From Rhizobium leguminosarum (GTDB lineage: Bacteria > Pseudomonadota > Alphaproteobacteria > Rhizobiales > Rhizobiaceae), in assembly GCF_002953715.1 (NCBI RefSeq), contig NZ_CP025012.1:1550001-1614000 (forward strand): a DNA stretch of 64,000 nt. Reading direction: 5' to 3'. Each line of letters begins with the position of its first letter. Positions within the stretch are counted from its first letter, which is position 1. The notes under the pieces are model-generated. The model made no database searches. It saw only the letters and a program-made list of their open reading frames with translations, and had not been told where the DNA came from. The position numbers and the translations under genes are program-made. Positions 39,281 to 49,388 of the stretch are shown here, one piece after another.

Positions 39281-42200
39281 ATGGCTGATAAACAACTTGC
39301 GTATGATACGCGCGGAAAAAACGATCTGTTTGCCGACGATGATCCGTTGGCTGAACTTGCCCGGATCGTCGGCTTCGAGCCGCGTGTTGCGGCGAATACG
39401 GTAACTGAGACCGCACGCCGCGAGCCCGCTCTCGATCTCGAAGACGAGCTTGGGCGCGAGTTCGACCGCTACGATTCGCCACGTCCGCTCGCAGAGCTCG
39501 ACCGGCCCGCCGAGCCGATCTCGGATGATGTCACTCCTGAAGATTACGTCGAGCCCGTTCTCGACGCTTCTCCCGCCGCCGAACGTGCGGAGGCTCCTGA
39601 GCCGGTTTCCGTCGCCCCCGTTGAGGCTGAAGAAGTCGAGGCCGAAGAAGAAGTAGCTTTGCCCGCCGCAGGGAATGGGGACGCATCTGCCGCCGACTGG
39701 GCGGAGCAGCTTTCCCCCGAGCCCGAGGCGTCGGTGCAATCGGCCTTCGGCGGTGCGCGCGACCTGATCGAGGAGCTTGAGCTGTCGATCGGCACAGCAC
39801 CCGTTTCTTCGCTGGCGCAGCCCGCCAAGGCGCCGCAATGGTCGGCTGCCAGCATCAGGCTGCCGCTTGCCAATTTCCATGCAGCGAAGCGCGAGGAACC
39901 GGTTGTTTTGCCGGAGCCTGTGGCCGAAACGGTCGCAGCACCGGTTGCAGAGGCACCGTCCGCCGAACTTCCTGTGGTGGAGCCGCAATCTGTCATCGAG
40001 CCGCCGCCGGCCGTCGCCGCTATCGAGCCTTCCGAGGAATTCGAATCCGCTTCACCGTCGCTTGGCTTCCCCGCCGAGCTCGACCGCCATGATGAGGTGA
40101 TCGCATCGGAAGAGGCTGCCGAGGCTGAAGAATTCGTCGAGATCGAGGAAGAGCTGCAGGATTTCGGGTCCGATGCCGGTTTTGATCTCATCGCCGCCAC
40201 CGTCGAAGGCGAGATCCAGGCCGACGCCGCGCTGACCGAGGTCGTGCCTGATGTTCCTCACACCGCCGGCACTTTCGATCTTGACGATCTGCTCGCCGAC
40301 GTCTCTCGTTATCCGGTGCCGCAACGTGCCAATCCGACGCCCGTCTCGCCACAGCCCGCATCGATCGAGGTAGCGCCCATTTCTGCCGCTCCCATGGCCG
40401 CCGCGCCTGTCGAGCCCAAGGTGATCGCGCCCGCACCGCTCGCTGCCGCACCCGTCCCGCCTGCTCCGATCGAACCGGCTCCGGTCTATGCTGCCGAAGC
40501 CGCAAGGCCGATCGCACCGCAGCTTGCCGAGGTCGTTGCGCCCCAGCCTGCCGTAACGGCATATTCGCGCGCGCCGCAGCCGCAGCCGGTGCCGGAAGCC
40601 GACGATCCCTTCGCCGGCCATGATTTCGAGCTGGACCTTGCCGGCATCGAGCTGGAACTCGCCGATCTCGATTTCTCCGAGACGTCCGAGCCAGCGCCGC
40701 AGCCAGCGCCGCCAGCACCTGCTCCCCAGCCGGCCGCTGCCGTCGCTACTCCTCGGCCCGCGCCTGTTTTTGCGCCTGAGCCGCCAGTTCCCGCTTTCCA
40801 GCCGGCCGCTGCTGCCCCTGCACGGTCCGCTCCGGCCTTTGTTCCCGATCCACAGGCTCCAGCTCCGGCTCCGGCTTTCAACTGGGCGGCTGTTTCCGAC
40901 TCGACCGAAGACCTGCCATTCGATCCGGCGATGATCTCCGATCCGGAGGATCGTCCCGAGACCGTCGACGACATGCACGTGCCGACGCTGCCGCCGGTCG
41001 AGCAGCCCGCGCCGGTCGCGAAAACTGCTGATTTCGATTTCGATCTCGACGCGGAGATCGCCAGCTTCTTCGAACCGGCCAAGCCGCGGCAAACGCCGAC
41101 GCCAGTCCGGGATACGGCTGCGGCCGCGGCACAGCCGGTCAAGCCCACCATCGCCGATGGCCTCGATGATTTCGAACGGGCGCTGGAGGAGGATTTCCGC
41201 CGCAGCGTGCGTGAGCCGGTCGAGCGCCGTGAGACCTCTGAAGTTCGTATCGAATCGGCAAGCCAGGCCGCTGATTTCAGCCGCGCCCGGTCGATGCGCC
41301 GGCTGCTTGCCGGGGCCGTCGTGCTCGTGGTCTTCGCCGGTGTCGGTTACGGTGTCTATTCCTCCGTCTGGAACGGCGAGGGGCTCGGCATTGTCGCGTC
41401 CGGCGAGCCGCGCGTGATCACCGCCGATAAGGAGCCGGTCAAGGTTGTTCCAGAAAATCCTGGCGGCAAGACCGTGCCGAACCAGGATAAGGCCGTTTAC
41501 GACCGTGTTGCGGGTTCTGCCGAAGAGCCCAAGCAGAAGGCGCTCGTTTCTTCCGACGAGGCGCCCGTCGATGTTGTCCAGCGCACGCTGACACCGGAAT
41601 CGCTGCCTGAAGACGACGAGAACGCCAACGCCGATGATCAGGTCACGCCGACTGCGGTCGGTGAGACGGAGGATCCGCGTCTGCTGCCGAACCAGGACAA
41701 TGCCGACAAGGCTTCGGCAAGCGACGCTGACAAGACGCCGTCTGTTTCGCCGCGCAAGGTCCGCACGATGATCGTCAAGCCTGATGGTACGTTGGTTGCC
41801 CGCGAGGAGCCGGCGCCCGTCGATCAGCCGATGCCGTCTGCCCAGGCGACGCAATCTGCCCAGGCGACACAGTCTGCCCAGCCGACGCCGCCGGCCCAGC
41901 CGCCGTTGACGGCCCAGTCGACCCCGTCCGCGCAATCGACCTCGCCCGTGCCTCCAGTCGGCGGAACGGCCGCAAGCTTCCCGGCAAGCGCCGAGGTTGC
42001 TTCCGCCGATGCGCGTTCTGCAGCCCCTGTCGAAACTGCGCCGGTACAGCCGTCGCTTGCCGGCAGTGCCGATGCGCAGGCCGCAAATCCCGCTCCGGTG
42101 GCTCCGCCGGTGCGCCCGGTCAAGACCTCGGCGCTTGCCGATACCGCGCCGATTCCGACCGCGCGTCCGGCCGACCAGCCCGTCAACGTCGTCGGCACCG

Positions 42201-42547
42201 TGACCGAGAAGGGCAATGTTCGTCCGCCTGCACAGCAGCCGAAGACGACTGAGGTCGCAGCCGCTGCACCCGTCGCCGCAAAGCCACAGCAGGCCGCATC
42301 CGCCGGCGGCTACGGTATCCAGATCGCCTCGCTGCCTTCGGAAGACGAGGCGACCAAATCCTATGCCAACCTGTCGAAGAAATTCGCCAGCGTGCTTGGC
42401 GGCCGCAGTCACGAGATCCGCAGGGCCGATATCGCCGGCAAGGGTACTTTCTACCGTGTCCGCATTCCGGCCGGTTCCAAGGACGAGGCCGCAGCACTCT
42501 GCGAACAGTATCGCGCGGCGGGCGGAAGCTGCCTGATCTCCAAGTAG
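39281..42547 (+). CDS. SPOR-domain protein with a long disordered cytoplasmic region
   Basis: A 1088-residue bitopic membrane protein. About 670 residues of acidic, Pro/Ala/Glu-rich low-complexity sequence precede one membrane span (RRLLAGAVVLVVFAGVGYGV, near residues 674-695). A second low-complexity periplasmic region follows and the C-terminal 75 residues form a SPOR domain (GGYGIQIASLPSEDEATKS to the end). SPOR domains bind denuded peptidoglycan at division sites, so this is likely a division or envelope protein. It lies between argS and nagZ, the usual rhizobial position. The start at 39281 is chosen because upstream residues add nothing. Confidence 0.88.
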   Translation: MADKQLAYDTRGKNDLFADDDPLAELARIVGFEPRVAANTVTETARREPALDLEDELGREFDRYDSPRPLAELDRPAEPISDDVTPEDYVEPVLDASPAAERAEAPEPVSVAPVEAEEVEAEEEVALPAAGNGDASAADWAEQLSPEPEASVQSAFGGARDLIEELELSIGTAPVSSLAQPAKAPQWSAASIRLPLANFHAAKREEPVVLPEPVAETVAAPVAEAPSAELPVVEPQSVIEPPPAVAAIEPSEEFESASPSLGFPAELDRHDEVIASEEAAEAEEFVEIEEELQDFGSDAGFDLIAATVEGEIQADAALTEVVPDVPHTAGTFDLDDLLADVSRYPVPQRANPTPVSPQPASIEVAPISAAPMAAAPVEPKVIAPAPLAAAPVPPAPIEPAPVYAAEAARPIAPQLAEVVAPQPAVTAYSRAPQPQPVPEADDPFAGHDFELDLAGIELELADLDFSETSEPAPQPAPPAPAPQPAAAVATPRPAPVFAPEPPVPAFQPAAAAPARSAPAFVPDPQAPAPAPAFNWAAVSDSTEDLPFDPAMISDPEDRPETVDDMHVPTLPPVEQPAPVAKTADFDFDLDAEIASFFEPAKPRQTPTPVRDTAAAAAQPVKPTIADGLDDFERALEEDFRRSVREPVERRETSEVRIESASQAADFSRARSMRRLLAGAVVLVVFAGVGYGVYSSVWNGEGLGIVASGEPRVITADKEPVKVVPENPGGKTVPNQDKAVYDRVAGSAEEPKQKALVSSDEAPVDVVQRTLTPESLPEDDENANADDQVTPTAVGETEDPRLLPNQDNADKASASDADKTPSVSPRKVRTMIVKPDGTLVAREEPAPVDQPMPSAQATQSAQATQSAQPTPPAQPPLTAQSTPSAQSTSPVPPVGGTAASFPASAEVASADARSAAPVETAPVQPSLAGSADAQAANPAPVAPPVRPVKTSALADTAPIPTARPADQPVNVVGTVTEKGNVRPPAQQPKTTEVAAAAPVAAKPQQAASAGGYGIQIASLPSEDEATKSYANLSKKFASVLGGRSHEIRRADIAGKGTFYRVRIPAGSKDEAAALCEQYRAAGGSCLISK
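41837..41887. repeat. 18-bp tandem repeat inside the SPOR gene
   Basis: Three near-identical units of TCTGCCCAGGCGACGCAA encode repeated SAQATQ residues in the disordered periplasmic region. Copy number is likely to vary between strains. Confidence 0.7.
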
Positions 42548-42571
42548 ATCGGTTTTTTGAATAGAATATGA

Positions 42572-42606
42572 GAGCGGCGGGCCGGATCGGCCCGCCGCTC
42601 TTTTTT
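42572..42606 (+). terminator. Intrinsic terminator after the SPOR gene
   Basis: A 12-bp stem, GAGCGGCGGGCC with GGCCCGCCGCTC, followed by six T residues. Confidence 0.9.
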
Positions 42607-42661
42607 GTGCATCGGGCCTGACCTTGCTCGCATTTGGCCGGGCGCCGTCTATGATTCGGAC

Positions 42662-43675
42662 ATGACCGAATCAAAAGCGATGATCCTTGGCTGCAGCGGC
42701 CTTGCCCTCACATCCGAAGAGAAAGCCTTTTACCGGGGCGAACGGCCCTGGGGCTTCATCCTCTTCGGGCGCAACATCTCCGAAGCACGGCAGATCACCG
42801 ATCTCGTCGCCGAACTGCGCGACAGTGTCGGCTGGCATGCACCGGTGCTGATCGACCAGGAGGGCGGCCGCGTTCAGCGCATCCGCCCCCCCGTTCTGGC
42901 GCGCTATCCTTCCGGCCAGGCGCTCGGCGATCTCTATCGCCGCGATCGCGTGCTCGGCCTACGCGCCGCCTGGCTGATGTCGCGGCTGCACGCCTTCGAC
43001 CTTTCGAGCCTCGGCATCGATGTCGATTGCCTGCCGGTGCTCGATGTGCCCGTCGAGGGCAGCAGCAACGTCATCGGTGACCGCGCCTATGGCGGCGATC
43101 CCGAAACCGTCATCGCGATGGGGAAAGCGGCTGCCGCAGGGCTGAAGGCCGGTGGCCTGTTGCCTGTGATGAAGCATATGCCCGGCCACGGTCGCGGCTT
43201 TGCGGATTCACATCTGGAGCTGCCTGTCGTCACCGTCTCGCGCGATGAGCTGGAACTCCATGATTTCCCGCCCTTTGTCGCGATGAAGGACGAGTTGATG
43301 GCCATGACCTGTCACGTCGTTTTCGCCGCTATCGACCCGGATAATCCGGCGACGACCTCGCGCAAGGTGATCGACGGCATCATCCGCGAACACATCGGCT
43401 TTAACGGTCTGCTGCTCTCCGACGACAGCTCGATGAACGCTCTTTCCGGCACGATCGGTGGACGCGCGGCGAATATCATTGCAGGCGGATGCGATATCGT
43501 GCTGCATTGCAACGGCAATATGGACGAGATGCTAGATGTCGTGGCAAATGTTCCGCCGCTCACCGGCATATCGCTTGCCCGCGCAAAAGCGGTGGAAGCA
43601 GGCTTCCCGGCGCCGCATACTGCCGATGAAGCGGAATTGAGGGCGGAATTCGAGGCGATGTTTGCGACGGTCTGA
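42662..43675 (+). CDS. nagZ: Beta-N-acetylhexosaminidase NagZ
   Basis: A 337-residue cytoplasmic glycoside hydrolase family 3 enzyme that removes N-acetylglucosamine from recycled muropeptides. The diagnostic loop KHMPGHGRGFADSHLELPVV holds the catalytic Asp-His pair, and LIDQEGGRVQRIRPP is the N-terminal family motif. The nucleophile Asp is in LLSDDSSMNAL. It begins a probable operon with scpA and scpB (18 bp spacing). Confidence 0.95.
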   Translation: MTESKAMILGCSGLALTSEEKAFYRGERPWGFILFGRNISEARQITDLVAELRDSVGWHAPVLIDQEGGRVQRIRPPVLARYPSGQALGDLYRRDRVLGLRAAWLMSRLHAFDLSSLGIDVDCLPVLDVPVEGSSNVIGDRAYGGDPETVIAMGKAAAAGLKAGGLLPVMKHMPGHGRGFADSHLELPVVTVSRDELELHDFPPFVAMKDELMAMTCHVVFAAIDPDNPATTSRKVIDGIIREHIGFNGLLLSDDSSMNALSGTIGGRAANIIAGGCDIVLHCNGNMDEMLDVVANVPPLTGISLARAKAVEAGFPAPHTADEAELRAEFEAMFATV

Positions 43676-43693
43676 TCGTAAGGGAGCAGCTAG

Positions 43694-44551
43694 GTGAGCA
43701 CGGTCAAGGGCACGGAACGTCCGCAGGCGGCGACGCCGATGGACAAGTTGTGGCAGGATAACGGTGCCGAGCGCGCCAGCCACGAGCCGGCGCTGGTGAT
43801 CGACGTCGCCGGCTTCGAAGGCCCGCTCGACCTGTTGCTCTATCTCGCCCGCAACCAGAAGGTCGACCTGTCGCGCATTTCGGTGCTGGCGCTCGCCGAG
43901 CAATATCTGCTGTTCATCGAAAGCGCCCGGCGTATCCGCATCGAGCTTGCCGCCGATTATCTCGTCATGGCAGCCTGGCTTGCCTATCTCAAGTCGAAGC
44001 TGCTCATTCCCCAGCAGGTCAAGGATGACGGCCCTTCCGGCGAGGAGCTGGCGGCAACACTCGCCTTCCGCCTGAAACGTCTCGAAGCCATGCGGCAGGC
44101 TGCAGACGGCCTCGTCAACCGCAACCGCCTCGGCCGCGATATCTTCGTGCGCGGCGCGCCCGAGCATATTCCCGACCGGCAGCAATCCGCTTACGCGGCG
44201 AGCCTCTACGACCTCCTGACCGCCTATGCGGCGCTGCGCCAGCGCCATGCCGTCACCCAGGTGACGATCGAGCGGCGCACCGTCTGGTCGCTGACCGATG
44301 CCCGCGAACTGCTGACCCAGATGATCGGCGAGGTCGCTGACTGGACGGCGATGGAACATTATCTGCTGCGTTATCTCGCCGCGCCCGAAGAACGCGTCAC
44401 GGCAATCGCCAGCGCCTTTGCCGCCTCGTTGGAGCTGGTGCGCGAGGGCAAGCTCGAAATCCGCCAGGACGGCGCCTTTCAGCCGATATACATGCGCCGC
44501 GGTCCGAAACATGCCACGCTGCAGGTGGTGGAACAGGAGCAGCCGGTTTGA
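43694..44551 (+). CDS. scpA: Segregation and condensation protein A
   Basis: A 285-residue kleisin of the SMC-ScpAB complex that compacts and separates chromosomes. FEGPLDLLLYLARNQKVDLS is the typical N-terminal motif and EEHYLLRY-like MEHYLLRYLAAPEERV lies near the C-terminal winged helix. GTG is the start. The stop overlaps the scpB start by 4 bp. Confidence 0.93.
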   Translation: MSTVKGTERPQAATPMDKLWQDNGAERASHEPALVIDVAGFEGPLDLLLYLARNQKVDLSRISVLALAEQYLLFIESARRIRIELAADYLVMAAWLAYLKSKLLIPQQVKDDGPSGEELAATLAFRLKRLEAMRQAADGLVNRNRLGRDIFVRGAPEHIPDRQQSAYAASLYDLLTAYAALRQRHAVTQVTIERRTVWSLTDARELLTQMIGEVADWTAMEHYLLRYLAAPEERVTAIASAFAASLELVREGKLEIRQDGAFQPIYMRRGPKHATLQVVEQEQPV

Positions 44552-45264
44552 TCGACCTGAGGGGCGAAGAAGATTTCGAAGGCAATTTCGACGACAGGAG
44601 TCGCGACCTGCAGGCCGAGATCGAGGCCGAGCGCATCGCCGAAGCGCTGGTCTTCGCCTCCTCGCAGCCGGTCTCCGAAGGCTTCCTCGCGGAGCGTCTG
44701 CCCGAGAAGACCGACGTGCATGCGATCATGCTGCGCCTGAAGGAGCAATATGCGCCGCGGGGCGTCAATCTCGTGCAGGTCGAAGGCGCCTGGGCCTTCC
44801 GCACCGCCGCCGACCTGTCCTTCGTCATCCGCCGTGATGACACTGAAGTGAAGAAGCTTTCGCGCGCCGCTCTGGAAGTGCTGGCGATCATCGCCTATCA
44901 CCAGCCGGTGACACGTGCCGAAATCGAGGATATCCGAGGCGTCCAGACCTCGCGCGGCACGCTTGACGTGCTGATGGAAGCCGGCTGGGTGCGCTTCCGT
45001 GGCCGCCGGCGCACACCGGGCCGGCCGGTGACATTGGGCACGACACGCGATTTCCTCGACCATTTCGGTCTCGAAGAGCTGCGTGACCTGCCCGGTCTCG
45101 AAGAGTTGAAGGGAGCGGGCTTGCTGTCGGGCCGCATTCCGGCGAACTTCAATATTCCCTCGCCGTTGATGAACGACGAACTGACCGAGGACGAAGACCC
45201 GATCACCCAGATGGACCTCGAGGAATTGGGGTTGCTGGCACCGCGCGGCACCCCCGAAGATTGA
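44548..45264 (+). CDS. scpB: Segregation and condensation protein B
   Basis: A 238-residue partner of ScpA with two winged-helix domains. AERIAEALVFASSQPVSEGF begins the first, and AALEVLAIIAYHQPVTRAEI and VQTSRGTLDVLMEAGWV the second. A TTG start overlaps the scpA stop (TTGA), so the two are coupled. The acidic tail (DELTEDEDPITQMDLEE) is usual for rhizobia. Confidence 0.93.
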   Translation: MIDLRGEEDFEGNFDDRSRDLQAEIEAERIAEALVFASSQPVSEGFLAERLPEKTDVHAIMLRLKEQYAPRGVNLVQVEGAWAFRTAADLSFVIRRDDTEVKKLSRAALEVLAIIAYHQPVTRAEIEDIRGVQTSRGTLDVLMEAGWVRFRGRRRTPGRPVTLGTTRDFLDHFGLEELRDLPGLEELKGAGLLSGRIPANFNIPSPLMNDELTEDEDPITQMDLEELGLLAPRGTPED

Positions 45265-45447
45265 GGGGCTTACGTCTTGCTTTTGCCATGCATGGCGAAA
45301 ACAATGGTGGCCACCACTTTTCGATGGGTCGATGGCTTGTCACAAAGGGCGATACCGTGACATTAAGCTCAGTTCAAAGGGCTTGATGTTGGAAACGGTG
45401 TGGGAAATCCTTACATCGTGGGAACATAGAAACAGGGAGTTAGCGTA

Positions 45448-45639
45448 ATGGGTTCTTTTAGCATGTGGCACTGGCTGATCGTTCTGGTCATCGTGCTGTT
45501 GTTGTTCGGTCGTGGCAAGATTCCGGAACTGATGGGCGACGTTGCCAAGGGCATCAAGAGCTTCAAGAAGGGCATGACGGACGAAGACGCGCCGGACACG
45601 GCAAAGACCGTCGATCACAAGGCCGACGAAACGAAGTAA
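45448..45639 (+). CDS. tatA: Twin-arginine translocase subunit TatA
   Basis: A 63-residue protein with one N-terminal membrane span ([20 protein letters not shown]) and an amphipathic helix after the FGRGKIPEL hinge. It forms the pore or membrane-weakening part of the Tat system that exports folded proteins. A GGGAG site precedes the ATG. It begins the tatABC group. Confidence 0.96.
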
Positions 45640-45690
45640 CCAAGTCCGGGAAAAAGCGCAGCCCCCGCGCTTCCCGTCCAGGAGCCTTGC

Positions 45691-46302
45691 ATGTTCGATA
45701 TTGGCTGGACCGAGCTTTTGGTCATCGCGGTCGTACTGATCGTGGTCGTCGGTCCCAAGGATTTGCCGCCGATGCTGCGCGCTTTCGGCAAGATGACGCA
45801 ACGCGCCCGCAAGGTGGCGGGTGACTTCCGTGCGCAGTTCGATGAAGCGTTGCGCGAAGCTGAGCTTGACGATGTCCGCCAGACGATCAGCGACGCCCAG
45901 AAGCTCAACCCGGTCAACAGCCTGCGCGAGGCGATGAACCCGCTCCGCCAGATGGGCAACGAGATCAAGGCCGACCTGCAGAAGGCGACCACGGTCACGG
46001 AAAACAAGACCGAGGTGCCAGCCGATGCTGTTGCAGCCCCGACGCCGTCGATGAGCCTGCCGGAAACGCCGCCGTTGGTAGCGACACCTACGCCGTCGGA
46101 ACCGGTCGCAGCAGCGATCGTGCAGGCCGATACGGTTGCCGCCAAGCCGAAGGCCGTGCGCAAGCCGCGCGTCAAGGCTGCCGATAAGGTCGATGCTGCG
46201 GCTGCCGTTGCCGTGCCTTTGGAAAAACCGAAACGCACGACGGCTGCCAGGAAGCCTGCAACGCCGAAGAAGCCGGCGCAGACGAAGAAGGACGAGGCAT
46301 GA
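45691..46302 (+). CDS. tatB: Twin-arginine translocase subunit TatB
   Basis: A 203-residue protein. MFDIGWTELLVIAVVLIVVV is the membrane span, followed by GPKDLPPMLRAFGKMT, the TatB-specific hinge, a long amphipathic helix and a variable Pro/Ala/Lys-rich tail. It binds signal peptides with TatC. Its stop overlaps the tatC start by 4 bp. Confidence 0.95.
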   Translation: MFDIGWTELLVIAVVLIVVVGPKDLPPMLRAFGKMTQRARKVAGDFRAQFDEALREAELDDVRQTISDAQKLNPVNSLREAMNPLRQMGNEIKADLQKATTVTENKTEVPADAVAAPTPSMSLPETPPLVATPTPSEPVAAAIVQADTVAAKPKAVRKPRVKAADKVDAAAAVAVPLEKPKRTTAARKPATPKKPAQTKKDEA

Positions 46303-47126
46303 GCGGTGATATCGAAGACAAGCCGCAGCCGTTGATCGAGCACCTGATGGAGCTGCGCACGCGGCTGATGTGGTCGATCGGCGCGTTTTTCGTCGCCTTC
46401 ATCGCATGCTTCTTTTTTGCCAAGCATCTCTTCAACTATCTGGTCATTCCCTACAAGACAGCCGTCGTATGGGCGCATCTCGACGTCGAGAAGGCCCAGC
46501 TCATCTACACCGCGCCGCAGGAATTCTTCTTCACCCAGGTCAAGGTGGCGATGTTCGGCGGCCTTGTGGTCGCCTTCCCGATCATTGCCGCCCAGGTCTA
46601 TAAGTTCGTGGCGCCGGGCCTCTACAAGAACGAGCGCCAGGCTTTCCTGCCGTTCCTGATCGCCTCGCCGGTGCTGTTCCTGATGGGCGGCGCGCTCGTC
46701 TATTTCTTCTTCACGCCAATGGTCATGTGGTTCTTCCTGTCGATGCAGCAGGCGCCAGGTCATGACGAGATAGCCATCTCGCTGATGCCGAAGGTCTCGG
46801 AATATCTGAGCCTGATCATGACGCTGGTCTTCTCCTTCGGCCTCGTCTTCCAGCTTCCCGTTGTCACCACGCTGCTCGCCCGTGTCGGTCTTCTGACGTC
46901 GCAATGGCTCGCCGAAAAGCGCAAGTTTGCCATCGTCCTCGCCTTTGTCGTCGCCGCCGTGCTGACGCCGCCGGATCCGATGTCCCAGATCGGCCTTGCG
47001 ATACCGACGATCCTTCTCTACGAGATTTCCATCCATGCGGCGCGACTCGTGGAGCGGCAGCGTGCCCGGCAGGCGGTCGAAAAGGAAACCGGATCCGCAG
47101 ACGTTGCCAAGACGGACAGCGTCTGA
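46299..47126 (+). CDS. tatC: Twin-arginine translocase subunit TatC
   Basis: A 275-residue protein with six membrane spans. PLIEHLMELRTRLMWS is the signal-peptide-binding N-terminus, with FVAPGLYKNERQAF-like motif PGLYKNERQAFLPFL. The C-terminus is charged. ATGA couples it to tatB. The typical rhizobial order scpAB-tatABC-serS-surE-pcm is kept. Confidence 0.96.
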   Translation: MSGDIEDKPQPLIEHLMELRTRLMWSIGAFFVAFIACFFFAKHLFNYLVIPYKTAVVWAHLDVEKAQLIYTAPQEFFFTQVKVAMFGGLVVAFPIIAAQVYKFVAPGLYKNERQAFLPFLIASPVLFLMGGALVYFFFTPMVMWFFLSMQQAPGHDEIAISLMPKVSEYLSLIMTLVFSFGLVFQLPVVTTLLARVGLLTSQWLAEKRKFAIVLAFVVAAVLTPPDPMSQIGLAIPTILLYEISIHAARLVERQRARQAVEKETGSADVAKTDSV

Positions 47127-47162
47127 GCTGAGATCTGGAAATCCCTTCATGAACGCCGTCGA

Positions 47163-47274
47163 CTGCATAATCCTTAAATCGGAATCGGTTTAAGGAATTA
47201 TGCAGCAATTCAAAGTGTTACAGCGTCCTTTGCGCGTCTGAAAAGACACGGCGGCGCTGTAACATCCGGTCGAG
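47163..47274. repeat. Intergenic repeat, family B, full copy
   Basis: Two palindromes: CTGCATAATCCTTAAATCGG with its reverse complement ending AAGGAATTATGCAG, then TGTTACAGCG...CGCTGTAACA, joined by CAATTCAAAG. The core matches the copy at 5964. It separates tatC from serS and could end the tat transcript. Confidence 0.8.
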
Positions 47275-47326
47275 GTCCGATCAGGCTTTGGCCGGGCCAC
47301 CTCTGTTGCAACGACCTGGAACGACG

Positions 47327-48610
47327 ATGCTCGATATCAAATGGATCCGTGAGAATCCCGAAGCGCTCGATGCCGCCCTTGCCAAGCGCGGTGCGGAGCC
47401 TCTGGCCCAAAGTCTCGTTGCTCTCGATGAAAAGCGCCGCTCCGCCGTGCAGAAGGCGCAGGACTTGCTGTCCCGCCGCAACCTCGCCTCCAAGGAGATC
47501 GGTGCGGCAATGGCCCAGAAGAATGGCGAGCTTGCCGAGAAGCTGAAGGCGGAGGTCTCTGAGCTGAAGACCCTGCTGCCGGCGATCGAGGAAGAGGACC
47601 GGCAACTGACGGCCGAACTCAACGATGCGCTCTCGCGCATCCCGAACATACCTTTCGACGACGTCCCGGTCGGCAAGGACGAGCATGACAATGTCGTCAC
47701 CCGCACCGTCGGCGAAAGGCCGCGCTGGAATCACGCGCCGAAGGAGCACTTCGAAATCGGCGAGGCGCTCGGCTATATGGATTTCGAGCGCGCAGCCAAG
47801 CTCTCCGGCTCGCGCTTCACGGTTCTGACCGGGCCGCTCGCCAGGCTCGAGCGCGCGCTCGGCCAGTTCATGATCGATCTCCACACCAGCGAGCACGGCT
47901 ATACCGAAGTCAGCTCGCCGCTGATGGTGCGCGACGAGGCCGTTTATGGCACCGCCCAGCTGCCAAAATTCGCCGACGATCTCTTCAGGACGACTGATGG
48001 ACGCTGGTTGATCCCGACGGCCGAAGTGACGCTGACCAATCTGGTGCGCGAGGAAATCCTCGATCAGGAAAAGCTGCCGCTCCGCTTCACCGCGCTGACG
48101 CCGTCCTTCCGCTCGGAAGCGGGCTCGGCCGGCCGCGATACGCGCGGCATGCTGCGCCAGCATCAGTTCTGGAAATGCGAGCTTGTTTCGATCACCGATG
48201 CCGAGAGCGCCGTTGCCGAGCACGAACGCATGACCGCCTGCGCCGAGGAAGTGCTGCAACGCCTCGGCCTGCATTTCCGTACCATGACGCTTTGCACCGG
48301 CGACATGGGCTTCGGCTCGCGCAAGACCTACGATCTCGAAGTCTGGCTGCCAGGACAGAATGCCTTCCGTGAAATCTCCTCCTGCTCGGTCTGCGGCGAT
48401 TTTCAGGGCCGGCGAATGAATGCGCGCTACCGCGGCAAGGACGATAAGAGCAACAGGTTCGTCCATACGCTGAACGGTTCCGGCACGGCCGTCGGTCGCT
48501 GCCTGATCGCTGTCCTTGAAAATTATCTGAACGAGGACGGTTCCGTCACGATTCCGGACGTTTTGCTGCCTTATATGGGCGGATTGACCAAGATCGAACG
48601 GGCGGCCTGA
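47327..48610 (+). CDS. serS: Seryl-tRNA synthetase
   Basis: A 427-residue class II synthetase. The N-terminal coiled-coil arm that grips tRNA-Ser covers roughly residues 30-100. Motif 2 is visible in [20 protein letters not shown] and motif 3 in [18 protein letters not shown]. The ATG at 47327 gives the standard start [12 protein letters not shown]. Confidence 0.98.
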   Translation: MLDIKWIRENPEALDAALAKRGAEPLAQSLVALDEKRRSAVQKAQDLLSRRNLASKEIGAAMAQKNGELAEKLKAEVSELKTLLPAIEEEDRQLTAELNDALSRIPNIPFDDVPVGKDEHDNVVTRTVGERPRWNHAPKEHFEIGEALGYMDFERAAKLSGSRFTVLTGPLARLERALGQFMIDLHTSEHGYTEVSSPLMVRDEAVYGTAQLPKFADDLFRTTDGRWLIPTAEVTLTNLVREEILDQEKLPLRFTALTPSFRSEAGSAGRDTRGMLRQHQFWKCELVSITDAESAVAEHERMTACAEEVLQRLGLHFRTMTLCTGDMGFGSRKTYDLEVWLPGQNAFREISSCSVCGDFQGRRMNARYRGKDDKSNRFVHTLNGSGTAVGRCLIAVLENYLNEDGSVTIPDVLLPYMGGLTKIERAA

Positions 48611-48614
48611 GGCG

Positions 48615-49388
48615 ATGCGCATCCTGCTTACGAATGACGACGGCATTCACGCCGAAGGCCTTGCCGCGCTGGAGCGGATCGCGCGCACGCTGTCTGACGA
48701 TGTCTGGATCGTGGCGCCCGAGACCGACCAGAGCGGCCTTGCCCATTCGCTGAGCCTCTCCGAACCTCTGCGGCTGCGCAAGATTTCCGAAAAGCATTTC
48801 GCCCTGCGCGGCACGCCGACCGATTGCGTCATCATGGGCATCAGGCAGGTGATGGACATCAAGCCGGATCTGGTCCTGTCCGGCGTCAATTCGGGCTCGA
48901 ACGTTGCCGACGACGTGACCTATTCCGGCACGATCGCCGGCGCCATCGAAGGCACGATGCAGGGCGTGCGCTCGTTTGCGCTGAGCCAGGCTTATCTCTA
49001 TGAGGATGGCGCGCGCATCGTGCCCTGGGAGGTCTGCGAGACGCATGCGCCAGCTCTTCTGGAAAAGCTGATGGTCCTGGACCTGCCGGAGGGTACGTTC
49101 CTCAATCTCAATTTCCCGAACTGCCGTCCCGACGAAGTCAATGGCGCCGAGGTGACCATGCAGGGCAAGCTCGCCTTCAACCTGCAGGTCGACGCCCGCT
49201 CCGACGGCCGGGGGTTTCCTTACTACTGGCTGAAGTTTGGCGACCGCGCCGGCGCCTTCGTTGAAGGCACCGATATTCACGCCCTGAAGCATAATAAGAT
49301 TTCGGTAACGCCTTTGAAACTGGATCTGACCGATTATTCCGTGACGGACCGCGTGGCGCGGGCCTTGGGATACGGAGCACAAGTTTGA
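48615..49388 (+). CDS. surE: 5'/3'-nucleotidase SurE
   Basis: A 257-residue metal-dependent phosphatase acting on nucleoside monophosphates, often linked with stationary-phase survival. [19 protein letters not shown] holds the catalytic Asp pair, [20 protein letters not shown] the metal-binding loop. It lies 4 bp after serS and overlaps pcm by 4 bp (TTGA). Confidence 0.97.
   Translation: MRILLTNDDGIHAEGLAALERIARTLSDDVWIVAPETDQSGLAHSLSLSEPLRLRKISEKHFALRGTPTDCVIMGIRQVMDIKPDLVLSGVNSGSNVADDVTYSGTIAGAIEGTMQGVRSFALSQAYLYEDGARIVPWEVCETHAPALLEKLMVLDLPEGTFLNLNFPNCRPDEVNGAEVTMQGKLAFNLQVDARSDGRGFPYYWLKFGDRAGAFVEGTDIHALKHNKISVTPLKLDLTDYSVTDRVARALGYGAQV

Noticed and set aside
40052..42412. 786-codon minus-strand frame opposite the SPOR gene
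   Set aside because: Antisense shadow created by the biased codons of the low-complexity SPOR protein.
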